Source: Pseudomonadota bacterium (GTDB lineage Bacteria > Pseudomonadota > Gammaproteobacteria > Burkholderiales > Rhodocyclaceae). From it: a stretch of 64,000 nt of DNA. The stretch lies in contig JAPLQT010000122.1 of the NCBI GenBank assembly GCA_026399515.1, forward strand, positions 62,001 to 126,000. Direction: 5' to 3'. A program made the position numbers and the translations under genes. The notes beneath the pieces are model-generated. The model had not been told where the DNA came from and did no database searches. It saw only the letters and a program-made list of their open reading frames with translations. Below, one piece after another: positions 1 through 9,202 of this stretch. How positions within the stretch are numbered: the stretch's first letter is position 1; every line of letters starts with the position of its first letter.

Positions 1-420
1 GGCCAGATCCATGGTGACGACGGAGTCGTTGATCTGGTCCAGGATCTGCGTCTGGCGGTGGATGCGTTCCCCGCTCTGGCTGAGCTCCGCCGCGAGACGG
101 TCGGTGTGTTCATGCAGGCGCAGCAGCCAACTTGTCATCTGGGCCAGGGCGCCGAGCTGTTGGCGCTCGGTTTCGCCATAGCCGCCGGGACGTCCGGCAA
201 GCGCGTAGTAGCCTTGAGTCTTTCCGTCCAGCGAGACTTCCTGGACGATTTCATGGGTCGTATCGTAGGTGCCCAGAAAACCGCCGCGAGGGCTTTCCAA
301 CAGGTGCCGTGCGATATTTCCCAATAGTTCGCCGCGTGCGTCCGCGTCGAGCCGTTGTGCGGTCCTGAGTTGTTCGGCATAGGCGCCGAAAAGCTCCGAG
401 CCTGCCGAAAGGACGGTCAT
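1..420 (-). CDS. PAS-type signalling protein, N-terminal part (runs off window)
   Basis: Reading the minus strand from the ATG at 418-420 gives 140 residues with no stop before the window edge. The first ~110 residues are a soluble region I do not recognise. They lead through a helical stretch (about residues 105-125) into ILDQINDSVVTMDLA, which looks like the start of a PAS domain. This layout is usual for sensor diguanylate cyclases, phosphodiesterases or histidine kinases, but the output domain lies outside the window. It sits 3 nt downstream of the stop codon of the EAL-HDOD gene on the same strand, so the two are probably co-transcribed. The signalling assignment is inference from the PAS-like start only. 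Confidence 0.6.
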   Translation of the reverse strand, partial: MTVLSAGSELFGAYAEQLRTAQRLDADARGELLGNIARHLLESPRGGFLGTYDTTHEIVQEVSLDGKTQGYYALAGRPGGYGETERQQLGALAQMTSWLLRLHEHTDRLAAELSQSGERIHRQTQILDQINDSVVTMDLA

Positions 421-423
421 GGC

Positions 424-1617
424 CTAGATTTCCCGGTTGACCTGGATGGTCCAGCGGCAAGCCTGCACCAGGCTCTGGCAATAACTTGCCGGCGTCAGCC
501 CGACGGCCGCCAGGCGTTCGGCGAAATCCGGTCCGGGTGCGTGCTCGGATTGCTCGACGAGAGCCAGCACGGCGCCGATCCGGCCGCCGCGTTTCAGCAG
601 CGCATCGACCACGTCTTCGGCAAGATTCAGCGGGGTCAGGATGTCTTCCAGGGGCATGGCGAACAGCGCTTCCAGCAGGGAAAACATGCCGACCATGAAG
701 CCGCGTTCCTGTTCCTCGCGGTCGCCGCCGCTGGCCTTGCAGAGCGCTTCGATCAGGCTGGCGCGCAGGGCGGCGCGATCCATCAGCGGGTTGTGTGCGT
801 CGCCGCGATTCTGCGCATACAGCAACAATTGCAGCCAGCGCTGCAACTGGCGGCGGCCGAGGATGGCGATGGCCTGGCGGAAATTGGAAATCTTGTTGGC
901 CAGCGAGAAACTCACCGAGTTCACCAGCTTGAGCAACTGGTAGGACAGCTCGGGCGTCTGTTTCAGCAAGACCTCGATGGCGTGCGCTTCGGCATCGCTC
1001 GCCACCAGGCCCAGCAGCTTCAGCAGCAGGGCGCGCGACGGGCCATGCTGCTGCTGATTCGGCGGCGGATGCAGGGGATATTCGCCGGCGAACAGGCTGC
1101 ATCCGGCGGCCAGGGTCTGCGCGAAACATGCGGGGGTATCCGTGCGAACCGCGAGGTGTGGGCCGGGCAGATGTCTGAGGATTTTCGGCGGAGCGTTGTT
1201 GCCGCTATCGGGGGCGTCCACGGCGATCGCCGTGACGGCCTCGTGCAGCTTATCGCCCGGCGGCGGCAGACCCTCGGCCATCACGCGGAAGCCGAGAAGC
1301 CTGAGTCGCTCCATATCCCCCGTCGCCAGCGGATCGACGCAATGCGCCAGCGGGATCAGCAGGGTGATGCGCTGGATCGGCAGTTGCTGGGCCAGTGCAT
1401 TGGAGAGAGCAGTCGGGTCGGCCAGCGGCACGATGCAAGGCATTGCGCCGAGTGCCTCGTCGAGGCCGAACTCGTCGAACAGCCGGGCCAGATGGTCCAA
1501 TCGCGTGCCGGGTGAAACGGCGAGCAGCACCGCCGTCCAAACGTTGCGGGCGTTGGTCACCGGATACAGGTAGGGCGGCGGAAAATATTCCGTATTGGAT
1601 GATTCAGGCGTGGACAT
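424..1617 (-). CDS. EAL-HDOD (YuxH-type) signalling protein with degenerate EAL domain
   Basis: Roughly 397 residues. The N-terminal ~190 residues have the outline of an EAL phosphodiesterase, ending in LFAGEYPLHPP where active EAL proteins have a QGFFFSRP-like end. The metal-binding EAL signature is not visible, so this half is probably catalytically dead. From about residue 205 an HDOD domain follows (LLKLLGLVASDAEAHAIEVL, then QLLKLVNSVSFSLANKISNF). HDOD domains lack the HD phosphohydrolase residues and act as protein scaffolds in regulation. The start at 1617 (MSTPESS) is preferred. An in-frame ATG at 1650 would add 11 unremarkable residues. It is encoded just upstream of a PAS protein on the same strand, probably as an operon. 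Confidence 0.8.
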   Translation of the reverse strand: MSTPESSNTEYFPPPYLYPVTNARNVWTAVLLAVSPGTRLDHLARLFDEFGLDEALGAMPCIVPLADPTALSNALAQQLPIQRITLLIPLAHCVDPLATGDMERLRLLGFRVMAEGLPPPGDKLHEAVTAIAVDAPDSGNNAPPKILRHLPGPHLAVRTDTPACFAQTLAAGCSLFAGEYPLHPPPNQQQHGPSRALLLKLLGLVASDAEAHAIEVLLKQTPELSYQLLKLVNSVSFSLANKISNFRQAIAILGRRQLQRWLQLLLYAQNRGDAHNPLMDRAALRASLIEALCKASGGDREEQERGFMVGMFSLLEALFAMPLEDILTPLNLAEDVVDALLKRGGRIGAVLALVEQSEHAPGPDFAERLAAVGLTPASYCQSLVQACRWTIQVNREI

Positions 1618-1674
1618 GGGTTTCAGACGAGCTTGGTTCGACGACAGCATGACAGGTTTTGTGGGATTCTTGGA

Positions 1675-2313
1675 TCATTTCCGCCCGAGCCGCGCCGGGA
1701 AGCTGTCGATTCCAAGCTCTGTCACCACCGCGTCGAGAGGCATATCATGTGGTCCCGGGTAGATGCTGTCGACCCGCGCCAGCTCGAATCCGACGCCGAT
1801 CGCCACGGGCCGCTGTGCGAGTGCCGCGAGCTCCGCCAGGGTCCGGTCGAAGTATCCACCGCCGTAGCCGAGGCGGTATCCCGCCGCATCGAAGGCATTC
1901 ACCGGCATCAGCAGCACATCGGGCGTCAGCATTTCACCGCTTGCGGGGTAGTGGATGCCGTAACGGTCGATCAGCATCTCGCTGTCCGGCCGCCAGGCGC
2001 AAAACTTAAGCGCCGCATCGGGGGTCATCACCCTGGGCAGGCAGGCCTGTACGCCCGTGGCGATGAGCCGGGTCACCAGCGGCCGGCAGTCGAACTCGGC
2101 GCGTATGGGCCAGCAGAAGCCCAGTCGGCTCGGCCGGCAACGTTGCAACAAGCCGGCCAGATGAGCTTCGATGGCAGTCGACAAGCGGCCATGCTCTTCG
2201 GCGGGGAGCGCCTCGCGCGCGGCGATCTTTTCGCGGCGCAACGCCGAACGTTCGACGGAGCAAACAGGTCTACTTTCCAAGGCTTTATCCGGCGGTGGGG
2301 TGGTGTGAGGCAT
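1675..2313 (-). CDS. ygfA: 5-formyltetrahydrofolate cyclo-ligase
   Basis: A 212-residue protein of the MTHFS/YgfA family, which converts 5-formyl-THF to 5,10-methenyl-THF using ATP and returns a stored folate to the one-carbon pool. Visible landmarks are the early basic helix containing LRREKIAAREALP, the central VTRLIATGVQACLPRV segment, and the family's glycine-rich C-terminal motif LGYGGGYFDRTL at about residue 160. Length is typical. It is divergent from the lytic transglycosylase gene with only 46 nt between the two starts. In many proteobacteria 6S RNA lies beside ygfA. That gap is too short to hold it here. Confidence 0.93.
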   Translation of the reverse strand: MPHTTPPPDKALESRPVCSVERSALRREKIAAREALPAEEHGRLSTAIEAHLAGLLQRCRPSRLGFCWPIRAEFDCRPLVTRLIATGVQACLPRVMTPDAALKFCAWRPDSEMLIDRYGIHYPASGEMLTPDVLLMPVNAFDAAGYRLGYGGGYFDRTLAELAALAQRPVAIGVGFELARVDSIYPGPHDMPLDAVVTELGIDSFPARLGRK

Positions 2314-2359
2314 GTGTTATTCTTGAACGATCGATGCTACCCACGTTAAGAGTTTATCC

Positions 2360-4318
2360 GTGAAACACTGGCTTTGGCTACTCTCCTTCATGCCACTTCT
2401 GGCGCTGTCTTCGCCCGGCGACGACAAGGTGCTGGCGGCGCGCGAGGCTTTCCGCAACGGCGAGCGGATCAAACTCGGGAGGCAAGCCGACGCAATGAGT
2501 TCCGTGGCTGCCCAGGGAAGCCAGCATGATCTCCAACCCTGGGTCGAATACTGGCGCCTGCAGCAGCGCCTGGACGACGGCGACAGCGAAGGGGTGAGGG
2601 ATTTCCTGGCGACCCAGAAAGGCTCCTATCTCGCCGAGAAACTGCGCAGTGAGTGGCTCAAATTGCTCGGCAAGCAGCGCAAATGGGATGAGTTCCTCGG
2701 CGAATACGCCGCGCTGGCACAGCCTGACCAGGAACTGGCCTGTTACGAGCTGCAAGGCCGCCTGAACAGCGGACAGGGCCCGGCGGCGCTCGACGAAGTG
2801 CGGCCGCTGTGGACCACCGTGCTGGACTTGCCGGATTCCTGCTTCCCGCTGATGGAGCAACTGATAGTTGCCGGCCGCATCGATGCAAATGACGTCTGGG
2901 AAAGGCTGCGGCGCTTGCTGGAGGCCAAGAAACTCAAGGCCGCCAAACAGACGGCGGCCTATTTGCCGGCGGCACAGTCACCTTCGGCCAAGACCCTGGA
3001 CGCGATTGCCGATAAGCCCTTGCGCGCGCTCGACAAGCCGACGAAGAATTTTGCCGCGACGCGTGTCGGCCGCGAGATGGCGCTGTATGCGGTGCAACGA
3101 TTGGCCCACGCCGATCCTATCGACGCCGCAAAGCATTGGCAGAAAATCGAGAATCAGTTTTCCGAGGCCGAGCGCGGCTATGCCTGGGGCCAACTGGCCT
3201 GGCAAGCGGCGCAGCAGCACCTGCCTGAAGCCTTGATCTGGTACGGGCTGGCCGCCAATATCCCGCTTTCCGAGGAGCAATTGGCCTGGCAGGCGCGTGC
3301 TGCCTTGCGCGCCCATGACTGGCCCATGGTCATGCGCGCGATCGATCGCATGCCGGCGAAAATGTCGGCCCAGCCCGACTGGAGCTACTGGCTGGCGCGG
3401 GCGCTGATGGTCCATAACCGTCCGGACGAAGCGCGCGCCCTGTACCAGAAGATTGCCGGCCAGCCAAATTTCTACAGCAACCTCGCCGATGAAGAGCTCA
3501 ACCGGCTGATCATCGTGCCGCCACGTGCCGCGCCTCCCACCCCAGAGGAACTTGCCGCCGCGCGCGACAATCCGGGATTGAGGCGCGCCCTGGCCTTGTT
3601 CCGTCTCGACCTGCGCCTGGAGGGCTTGCGCGAGTGGAACTGGACGCTGCGCGGCATGAACGACCGCCAGTTGCTCGCCGCCGCGGATCTGGCGTTGCGC
3701 AGCGAGGTATTCGACCGCGCCATCAGCGCGGCCGACCGCACCCAGGTCCAGCACGATTATGCCTTGCGTTACCTCGCACCCTTTCGCGACAGCGTTGAGC
3801 CGCTGGCGAAGGAAATGGCGGTGGATAGCGGCTGGGTGTATGGCTTGATGCGCCAGGAAAGCCGCTTCATGATGAATGCCCATTCCGGCGTCGGCGCCAA
3901 GGGCCTGATGCAACTTATGCCGAAGACGGCGCAATGGGTGGCGAAGAAAATCGGCCTGAAGGACTATCATCCGACGCGGGTGGCCGACCTGGGTACCAAT
4001 CTGACGCTCGGCACCAACTACCTGCGGATGGTTCTCGCGAGTCTCGACAACCACCCGGTCCTGGCCTCGGCCGCCTACAATGCCGGCCCGGGCCGGGCCC
4101 GTCGCTGGCGCGCCGAAGTGCCGCTGGAAGGCGCCATTTACGCCGAGACCATTCCCTTCAACGAAACCCGCGACTATGTCAAGCGAGTGATGAGCAACGC
4201 GGTGTACTACTCGGCCCTGTTCGAGGATAAACCGCAGTCGCTGAAAATCAGGCTCGGCACCGTCGGTCCGCGCGGGAGTGGCGCCGCCAAGACCGCGGCT
4301 TTGGAAGACCTGCCATAA
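2360..4318 (+). CDS. slt: Soluble lytic murein transglycosylase (Slt70-like)
   Basis: A 652-residue periplasmic enzyme that cleaves the MurNAc-GlcNAc bond of peptidoglycan, forming 1,6-anhydro-MurNAc. Residues 1-18 form a signal peptide (MKHWLWLLSFMPLLALSS). Residues ~25-450 are an alpha-helical superhelix with tetratricopeptide-like repeats. The catalytic SLT domain begins near residue 485. Its active-site Glu lies in LMRQESRF at about residue 499, followed by GLMQLMPKTA and AAYNAGPGRARRW near 570. These are the classic family-1 transglycosylase motifs. Length matches Slt70. It stands as a single-gene unit between divergent ygfA and downstream cca. Confidence 0.93.
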   Translation: MKHWLWLLSFMPLLALSSPGDDKVLAAREAFRNGERIKLGRQADAMSSVAAQGSQHDLQPWVEYWRLQQRLDDGDSEGVRDFLATQKGSYLAEKLRSEWLKLLGKQRKWDEFLGEYAALAQPDQELACYELQGRLNSGQGPAALDEVRPLWTTVLDLPDSCFPLMEQLIVAGRIDANDVWERLRRLLEAKKLKAAKQTAAYLPAAQSPSAKTLDAIADKPLRALDKPTKNFAATRVGREMALYAVQRLAHADPIDAAKHWQKIENQFSEAERGYAWGQLAWQAAQQHLPEALIWYGLAANIPLSEEQLAWQARAALRAHDWPMVMRAIDRMPAKMSAQPDWSYWLARALMVHNRPDEARALYQKIAGQPNFYSNLADEELNRLIIVPPRAAPPTPEELAAARDNPGLRRALALFRLDLRLEGLREWNWTLRGMNDRQLLAAADLALRSEVFDRAISAADRTQVQHDYALRYLAPFRDSVEPLAKEMAVDSGWVYGLMRQESRFMMNAHSGVGAKGLMQLMPKTAQWVAKKIGLKDYHPTRVADLGTNLTLGTNYLRMVLASLDNHPVLASAAYNAGPGRARRWRAEVPLEGAIYAETIPFNETRDYVKRVMSNAVYYSALFEDKPQSLKIRLGTVGPRGSGAAKTAALEDLP

Positions 4319-4423
4319 ATCCTAACTCGCATGTTCGTCAGACCACCCCCGTACCATGAAATTCTTTAAGACCAGGATTTACGCCCCGAAGGAAGTGGCC
4401 TTGGGCCACGCCCCCACCCCCCA

Positions 4424-4441
4424 CCCCCGCCCGGGCGGGGG
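4424..4441. repeat. GC palindrome in the slt-cca intergenic region
   Basis: An 18-nt perfect palindrome, CCCCCGCCCGGGCGGGGG, lies in the 257-nt gap between slt and cca. A short GTGGCC/GGCCAC hairpin is found 20-35 nt upstream (4395-4409). Both could fold in RNA. No T-run follows, so an intrinsic terminator for slt is possible but not shown. No gene or clear promoter was seen in the rest of the gap. Confidence 0.4.
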
Positions 4442-4575
4442 CCACAAATTGCTCGCTGCGCTCGTGGGTTACCGGTGCCCGACGTTGGGGGCAGGGTGCG
4501 GGGCGCTTCGCAACTGAGTTTCACGCCAAGGCGGATGGAACGCGTGCCGAATTCGCTCAGCGCAGGGTTCTGCCG

Positions 4576-5811
4576 ATGAGGATTTATACCGTCGGCGGAG
4601 CGGTGCGCGACGCGCTGCTGGGTCTGCCGGTGGTGGATTGCGATTATGTGGTGGTCGGAGCGACGCCGGAGCAGATGGTGGCGGATGGATTCCGGCCGGT
4701 CGGCAAGGACTTCCCGGTCTTCCTGCACCCCGAGACCCAGGCGGAATATGCCCTGGCGCGCACCGAGCGGAAGACCGCGCCGGGTTATCACGGCTTCGTG
4801 TTTCATGCCGATTCTCGGGTCACGCTGGAAGAGGATCTGGCGCGGCGCGACCTGACCATCAATGCCATCGCCCAGGCCGAGGACGGCACCCTGGTCGATC
4901 CCTACGGCGGCCGGCGCGACCTGGAGGCGCGGGTGCTGCGCCATGTTTCTCCGGCCTTCGCCGAAGACCCGGTGCGCATCCTGAGGGTGGCGCGTTTCTC
5001 CGCCCGTTTCCGGGATTTCACCCTGGCGCCTGAGACATTGACCCTGATGCGGGCCATGGTGGAGGACGGCGAGGTCGATCATCTGGTTGCCGAACGGGTC
5101 TGGCAGGAATTGGCGAAGGGCCTGATGGAGGAGCAGCCCTCGCGCCTGTTCGCCTGCCTGCGTGCCTGCGGCGCGTTGGCGCGCCTGCTGCCGGAAGTCG
5201 ATGCACTCTACGGCGTCCCTCAGCGGGCCGATTACCATCCCGAGGTCGACACCGGCGTGCATGTGATGATGGTCATCGACATGGCGGCCCGTCTGAAATT
5301 GCCGCTGCCCGCCCGCTTCGCCGCCCTGACCCACGATCTCGGCAAGGGTGTCACCCCGGCCGAAGTTCTGCCGCGCCACACCGGCCACGAGTCCAAGAGC
5401 GTGGCCCTGCTGGGGCCGCTGTTCGAACGCCTGCGCGTTCCCGGCGATTGCCGCGAGCTGGCGCGTCTGGTTGCGACCTACCATAGCGATATCCACCGCG
5501 CTGAAGTATTGCGGCCGGCCACCATGGTGAAGGTGCTGGAGCATTGCGACGCGCTGCGCCGGCCGGAACGCTTCGATGAATTGCTGGGCGCCTGCGAAGC
5601 AGATTTTCGCGGCCGTCTCGATCAGGGCGAACGAGCCTATCCGCAAGCCGGCTGGTGGCGCGCGGCGCTGGCCGCCGCGCGTGCCGTCGATGCTGGCGGC
5701 ATCGCCCGGGCCGCCGCCGCATCGAATCACCAGGCGCAGATTCCCGAGCGCATCCATGCCGCCCGCGTCGCCGCCGTGCAGGCGCTGGGCCTACAGAAAC
5801 CGCAGGATTAG
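4576..5811 (+). CDS. cca: Multifunctional CCA tRNA nucleotidyltransferase / 2'3'-cyclic phosphodiesterase
   Basis: A 411-residue class II CCA-adding enzyme that builds or repairs the 3' CCA end of tRNAs. The nucleotidyltransferase head starts at residue 1 with [10 protein letters not shown] (7-16) and the metal-binding D21-x-D23 pair in VDCDYVV. The [10 protein letters not shown] motif follows near residue 92. A C-terminal HD domain, with THDLGKG near residue 252 and HESKS further on, gives the phosphohydrolase activity found in gamma/betaproteobacterial Cca. Length is typical. The 3' end overlaps the convergent DUF2905 gene by 21 nt. Confidence 0.95.
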   Translation: MRIYTVGGAVRDALLGLPVVDCDYVVVGATPEQMVADGFRPVGKDFPVFLHPETQAEYALARTERKTAPGYHGFVFHADSRVTLEEDLARRDLTINAIAQAEDGTLVDPYGGRRDLEARVLRHVSPAFAEDPVRILRVARFSARFRDFTLAPETLTLMRAMVEDGEVDHLVAERVWQELAKGLMEEQPSRLFACLRACGALARLLPEVDALYGVPQRADYHPEVDTGVHVMMVIDMAARLKLPLPARFAALTHDLGKGVTPAEVLPRHTGHESKSVALLGPLFERLRVPGDCRELARLVATYHSDIHRAEVLRPATMVKVLEHCDALRRPERFDELLGACEADFRGRLDQGERAYPQAGWWRAALAAARAVDAGGIARAAAASNHQAQIPERIHAARVAAVQALGLQKPQD

Positions 5812-5988
5812 GCTCGCCAGCAAGGATAGAAGCACTGCCGTGGCGAACGGGAAAAGATACAAGCGGCCACGCCACCTGAAACTCACGTCCCCCGGCAGGC
5901 GACCGAGCCTGAGCAGCGCCGTCAGGCGCGGCAGGCAGATCCCGACGATGAATACCGTGACAAACAGGGCGATCAGCCACTTGAACAT
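5791..5988 (-). CDS. DUF2905 small membrane protein
   Basis: A 65-residue protein with two predicted transmembrane helices: residues ~3-23 ([19 protein letters not shown]) and ~45-64 ([20 protein letters not shown]). Between them is a conserved-looking loop, [20 protein letters not shown]. The LPGD-x-x-R-G motif and size match the DUF2905 family of unknown function, which is often encoded next to housekeeping genes in betaproteobacteria. It runs convergently into the end of cca with a 21-nt overlap. Confidence 0.8.
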   Translation of the reverse strand: MFKWLIALFVTVFIVGICLPRLTALLRLGRLPGDVSFRWRGRLYLFPFATAVLLSLLASLILRFL

Positions 5989-6082
5989 GGGGAGAGCGGG
6001 TAAAATGGTTCTTTAGACACTGCAATGATAACCGCGACTCGGGAGCCTACAGGTTTTCCGCTACGCGCTACGCTACTATCCG

Positions 6083-6892
6083 ATGACGAATTCCCGCTTC
6101 GAGGGCCTGGAGGTCCTGGCGAAAGTCCCCAAAGGCAAGGCTGCGCGTCATGAAACGCCGCTGCTGTTCATTCACGGTGCATACACCGCGGCATGGTGCT
6201 GGGAAGAGCATTTCCTGCCCTGGTTCGCCGCCCAGGGATATCCAAGTTACGCGCTGAGCCTGTCCGGCCATGGCGCCAGCCGCGGACGCAAACAGCTCGA
6301 TAGCTTCGGCATCAGCGATTATGTGGATGACGTGGCCGAGGCCATCGCCGCGTTGCCGGCGCCGCCGGTGCTGATCGGCCATTCGATGGGCGGTTTCGTG
6401 GTGCAGAAATACCTGGAACGACATCAGGCGCCGGCCGCAGTCTTGATGTGCGCGGTGCCGCCGCAAGGCATCATGTCCTCGGCTTTCGGCCTGATGTTCC
6501 AGAAACCCGGATTGCTCAGCGACTTGAACAGCCTGATGGGCGGCGGCCGCATCGCCGCCGAGACGCTGCGTGAGGCGCTGTTCGCCCAGCCGGTGGCGGA
6601 AGACGATTTACAGCGCTACTTCCGCTTTTCGCAGCGGGAGTCGCACCGCGCGGTGTGGGATATGACGCTGTTCAACCTGCCGCATCCATCGCGGGTGAAG
6701 AACACGCCCTTGCTGGTCCTGGGCGCGGAGCACGATCACCTGATCCCGTCGTCCCTGGTGGAAATGACCGCCCGCACCTACGGCGTCGAAGCCGAAATCT
6801 TTCCCGGCATGGGCCATGGCCTGATGCTGGAGCGCGACTGGCGTCTTGCCGCGGATCGTATCCACGCTTGGCTGGGAGAGCAGGGACTATGA
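6083..6892 (+). CDS. Alpha/beta hydrolase
   Basis: A 269-residue alpha/beta-hydrolase-fold protein. It has the oxyanion strand motif LLFIHGAYTAAWCW near residue 30, the nucleophile elbow LIGHSMGGF with Ser at about residue 101, an acid in the LVLGAEHDHL region (~residue 215), and a late His in GMGHGLMLERDW (~residue 247). No signal peptide is seen, so it is probably cytoplasmic. The substrate cannot be told from sequence. Lipase, esterase or haloperoxidase-like annotations would all be guesses. Its stop overlaps the start of the next gene (ATGA), indicating translational coupling with the DUF1840 protein. Confidence 0.85.
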   Translation: MTNSRFEGLEVLAKVPKGKAARHETPLLFIHGAYTAAWCWEEHFLPWFAAQGYPSYALSLSGHGASRGRKQLDSFGISDYVDDVAEAIAALPAPPVLIGHSMGGFVVQKYLERHQAPAAVLMCAVPPQGIMSSAFGLMFQKPGLLSDLNSLMGGGRIAAETLREALFAQPVAEDDLQRYFRFSQRESHRAVWDMTLFNLPHPSRVKNTPLLVLGAEHDHLIPSSLVEMTARTYGVEAEIFPGMGHGLMLERDWRLAADRIHAWLGEQGL

Positions 6893-7221
6893 TCGTCATA
6901 TTTCAATCGCAGGCCGCCGGCGACGTCATCATGTTCGGCGACGTCGCATACAGGCTGATGGAAGTCATGGGCAAGGAGTCCGCCGCCAAGGGCATCGTCA
7001 CCGTCGAACAGTTGCCCGACACCATCGCGCGCCTCAAGGCCGCCATCGCACGGGACAAGGAAAGCCGGACTGGTATAACCGAGGACGACCTGCCGCAAAC
7101 CGAGGAAGCCCCCGACGGCAGCAAGCGCGCCTTTGTCAGCCTGACACAACGCGCCGTTCCGTTGATCGAACTGATGGAGTGGTCGCTGAAGAAAAACGTG
7201 CCGGTGGTCTGGGGCGTTTAG
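6889..7221 (+). CDS. DUF1840 domain protein
   Basis: A 110-residue protein starting MIVIFQSQAAGDVIMFGDVA and ending NVPVVWGV. The whole length matches the DUF1840 family, which is restricted largely to betaproteobacteria and has no known function. The conserved parts are the N-terminal FxSxAAGDVxMFxDVA and the C-terminal LMEWSLKKNVPVVWGV. The ATG at 6889 overlaps the TGA of the upstream hydrolase, so the two are almost certainly one transcript. Its last 4 nt overlap the end of the convergent diguanylate cyclase gene. Confidence 0.85.
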   Translation: MIVIFQSQAAGDVIMFGDVAYRLMEVMGKESAAKGIVTVEQLPDTIARLKAAIARDKESRTGITEDDLPQTEEAPDGSKRAFVSLTQRAVPLIELMEWSLKKNVPVVWGV

Positions 7222-9185
7222 GTCATTCCATGGAAGCGAATCGAATTCCGGCCAGCGTCCTTGGCCTGGTACATCGCCGCATCGGCCCATCTGAGAACAT
7301 CGTCCTGGCTGGCGTGGTGGTCGATAAACAAAGCCACGCCGATGCTCGCGGTGCAACGATGTTCGATGGTGTCGGCTTTCCCTGCGTCCCTAAGGCTTAG
7401 TTGGTACGGTGCGGACAGGCTGGAGCAGATTTTGTCGGCGACGATGCGCGCCTGGGTGGTCGATGCGTCCTGGCTGGCGTTCAACTCGGCGAGGATCACC
7501 ACGAACTCGTCGCCCCCGAAACGTCCCACGGTATCCATTTCGCGCACGCAATTTCTCAGTCGATCCGCGGCCTCGATCAACAGCAGATCGCCAACCTCAT
7601 GCCCGTGCGCGTCGTTGAGCGGCTTGAAATTATCCAGATCGAGGAACAGCACCGCCCCGTAGCAACCGGTGCGCTTGCTGGTAGCCATGATCTGGCTGAG
7701 GCGGTCATTGATCAGACGGCGATTCGGCAGGTTCGTGAGCGTGTCGTAGAACGCCAGTTGCCGCACCTGCTCTTCCATCTGCTTGCGTTCGGAAATGTCG
7801 GTATACGTGCCGACATAGTGGGTAACGTTGCCGTCATCCTTGACCGCCGAGATGATCAGCCAGTGCGGTCGCACTTCACCGTTCTTTAGGCGGTTCCATA
7901 TTTCGCCTTCCCATACGCCGTCGTTCAGAATCTTGTTCCACATCTCGGCGTAGAAGTCCGCGTCATGGCGATCCGACTTGAGTATGTTCATGCGCCGGCC
8001 GATGGCCTCGCCGGCGCCGTAGCCGGTGATTTCGGTGAACATCCGATTGATCCTCAGGATCACGTCGTTGGTGTCGGTCACGACTATGCCCTGATGCGAC
8101 TCGAAGGCGGCGGCGGCAACCCGCAATTGCGCGTTGCCGAGTTGCTGCGCTTCGATCATCGCATTGAATTCCACCGCCACGGCCGCGACTTCACGCGGGC
8201 CTGCGACGCCCGCCCGGACCTCGAGGTTGCCGTTGTGGACGGCGCGGGCGCTCTTTTCCATCGCGGCAATCGGTGTGGCGATCCGCCTCGCGATAATCGT
8301 GGCGAAGAAGATCAGTACGGCAATGACGGCCAGCGCGATTGCCGAGCTGATGGTGGCCCGCCGCTTGGCGGTCGCGTAAACTTCCGCCGCCGGAACGCCG
8401 ACGAAAGCGATCCAGCCGGTTTCCGGCATCGGCACCACCGAAAAGTAGCGCGTCACGCCGTCTATCGCCAGGCTTTCGAATTCTCCATCGCGCACCTCGA
8501 CTATCCGCCGCGCCGCATCCGCGTTAGGCCGGGTGCCGATCACCCCTTCCGGGTCGAGATTGCGCCAGATCATGATTCCGTCTGCGTCGAAGAAGCCGTA
8601 GCGGCTTTGTGCCGGCAGCAATTGGTCGGGAATATTCGGATCCAGGGAGTTCAAGTCGAGCGGCAGGTTCACCACGCCGATCATCTGCTGATGCTCGTCG
8701 CGGATAGGTGTGCTGAGGACAGCTACCCACTTGCCGGTGATTGGGCCGATGATGGGTTGTCCGACCGTGAAGCGCTTTTCCTTCATGAAATTCTGGAACC
8801 ATGGCGCCTTCCCCAAATTGACCGGTTTGCCTTCGGGCAACGGCGCGGCCGAGCAAATTACCAAACCCTCGACATTCGAATAGCCGATGTTGGCGTATCC
8901 GGGTTCCATGCTTTGCAGGTCCTTCAGGATGCCATCACAGTTTCTCCGGTCGAGTTGCCTGACGAGCGGACGTTCAGCCACGCTTTCGGCAATCCGGCGG
9001 GCGCTGCGAATCTTGCTGCTGGTGTTGCTGACCATGCTGTTGGCAAGCGCCCGCAGCGAACTCTTGGTGGAGGCGATGGTATGCTGCATATCGGAATAGA
9101 TGCCAAATCCGATGACCGCGACGAGCGGGACCGACATTGCCAGGACCAGCATCAGGAGATAAGTTCTTATCGACGCTGTCTTCAT
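7218..9185 (-). CDS. Membrane sensor diguanylate cyclase (Cache-HAMP-PAS-GGDEF)
   Basis: A 655-residue membrane receptor expected to make c-di-GMP. Residues ~8-28 are the first transmembrane helix. A periplasmic dCache-like sensor (~35-275) follows, with Cache hallmarks such as APWFQNFMKEKRFTVGQPI. The second transmembrane helix is ~280-300 (AIALAVIAVLIFFATIIA), then a HAMP region and a PAS domain (~360-480). The C-terminal GGDEF domain has the intact active site FGGDEFVV near residue 565. An RxxD inhibitory site (REMD) lies exactly five residues before GGDEF, so product feedback is likely. It lies 17 nt downstream of a hypothetical gene on the same strand. Confidence 0.93.
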   Translation of the reverse strand: MKTASIRTYLLMLVLAMSVPLVAVIGFGIYSDMQHTIASTKSSLRALANSMVSNTSSKIRSARRIAESVAERPLVRQLDRRNCDGILKDLQSMEPGYANIGYSNVEGLVICSAAPLPEGKPVNLGKAPWFQNFMKEKRFTVGQPIIGPITGKWVAVLSTPIRDEHQQMIGVVNLPLDLNSLDPNIPDQLLPAQSRYGFFDADGIMIWRNLDPEGVIGTRPNADAARRIVEVRDGEFESLAIDGVTRYFSVVPMPETGWIAFVGVPAAEVYATAKRRATISSAIALAVIAVLIFFATIIARRIATPIAAMEKSARAVHNGNLEVRAGVAGPREVAAVAVEFNAMIEAQQLGNAQLRVAAAAFESHQGIVVTDTNDVILRINRMFTEITGYGAGEAIGRRMNILKSDRHDADFYAEMWNKILNDGVWEGEIWNRLKNGEVRPHWLIISAVKDDGNVTHYVGTYTDISERKQMEEQVRQLAFYDTLTNLPNRRLINDRLSQIMATSKRTGCYGAVLFLDLDNFKPLNDAHGHEVGDLLLIEAADRLRNCVREMDTVGRFGGDEFVVILAELNASQDASTTQARIVADKICSSLSAPYQLSLRDAGKADTIEHRCTASIGVALFIDHHASQDDVLRWADAAMYQAKDAGRNSIRFHGMT

Positions 9186-9202
9186 GGCCCAGATAGCTAT
9201 GT

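Noticed and set aside
355-1515. 386-codon plus-strand frame
   Set aside because: Antisense to the EAL-HDOD gene. The composition (Gln/Arg/His-rich) is a shadow of the real minus-strand gene.
2314-2359. 6S RNA next to ygfA
   Set aside because: 6S RNA is often beside ygfA, but the gap to the divergent gene is only 46 nt, too short for a ~180-nt RNA.
4424-4441. Replication origin or attachment site
   Set aside because: A GC palindrome only. No DnaA boxes, AT-rich region or integrase gene nearby.
4366-5757. 463-codon minus-strand frame opposite cca
   Set aside because: cca on the plus strand has all family motifs. The antisense frame is low in hydrophobic core residues and high in His/Gln/Arg, typical of a shadow.
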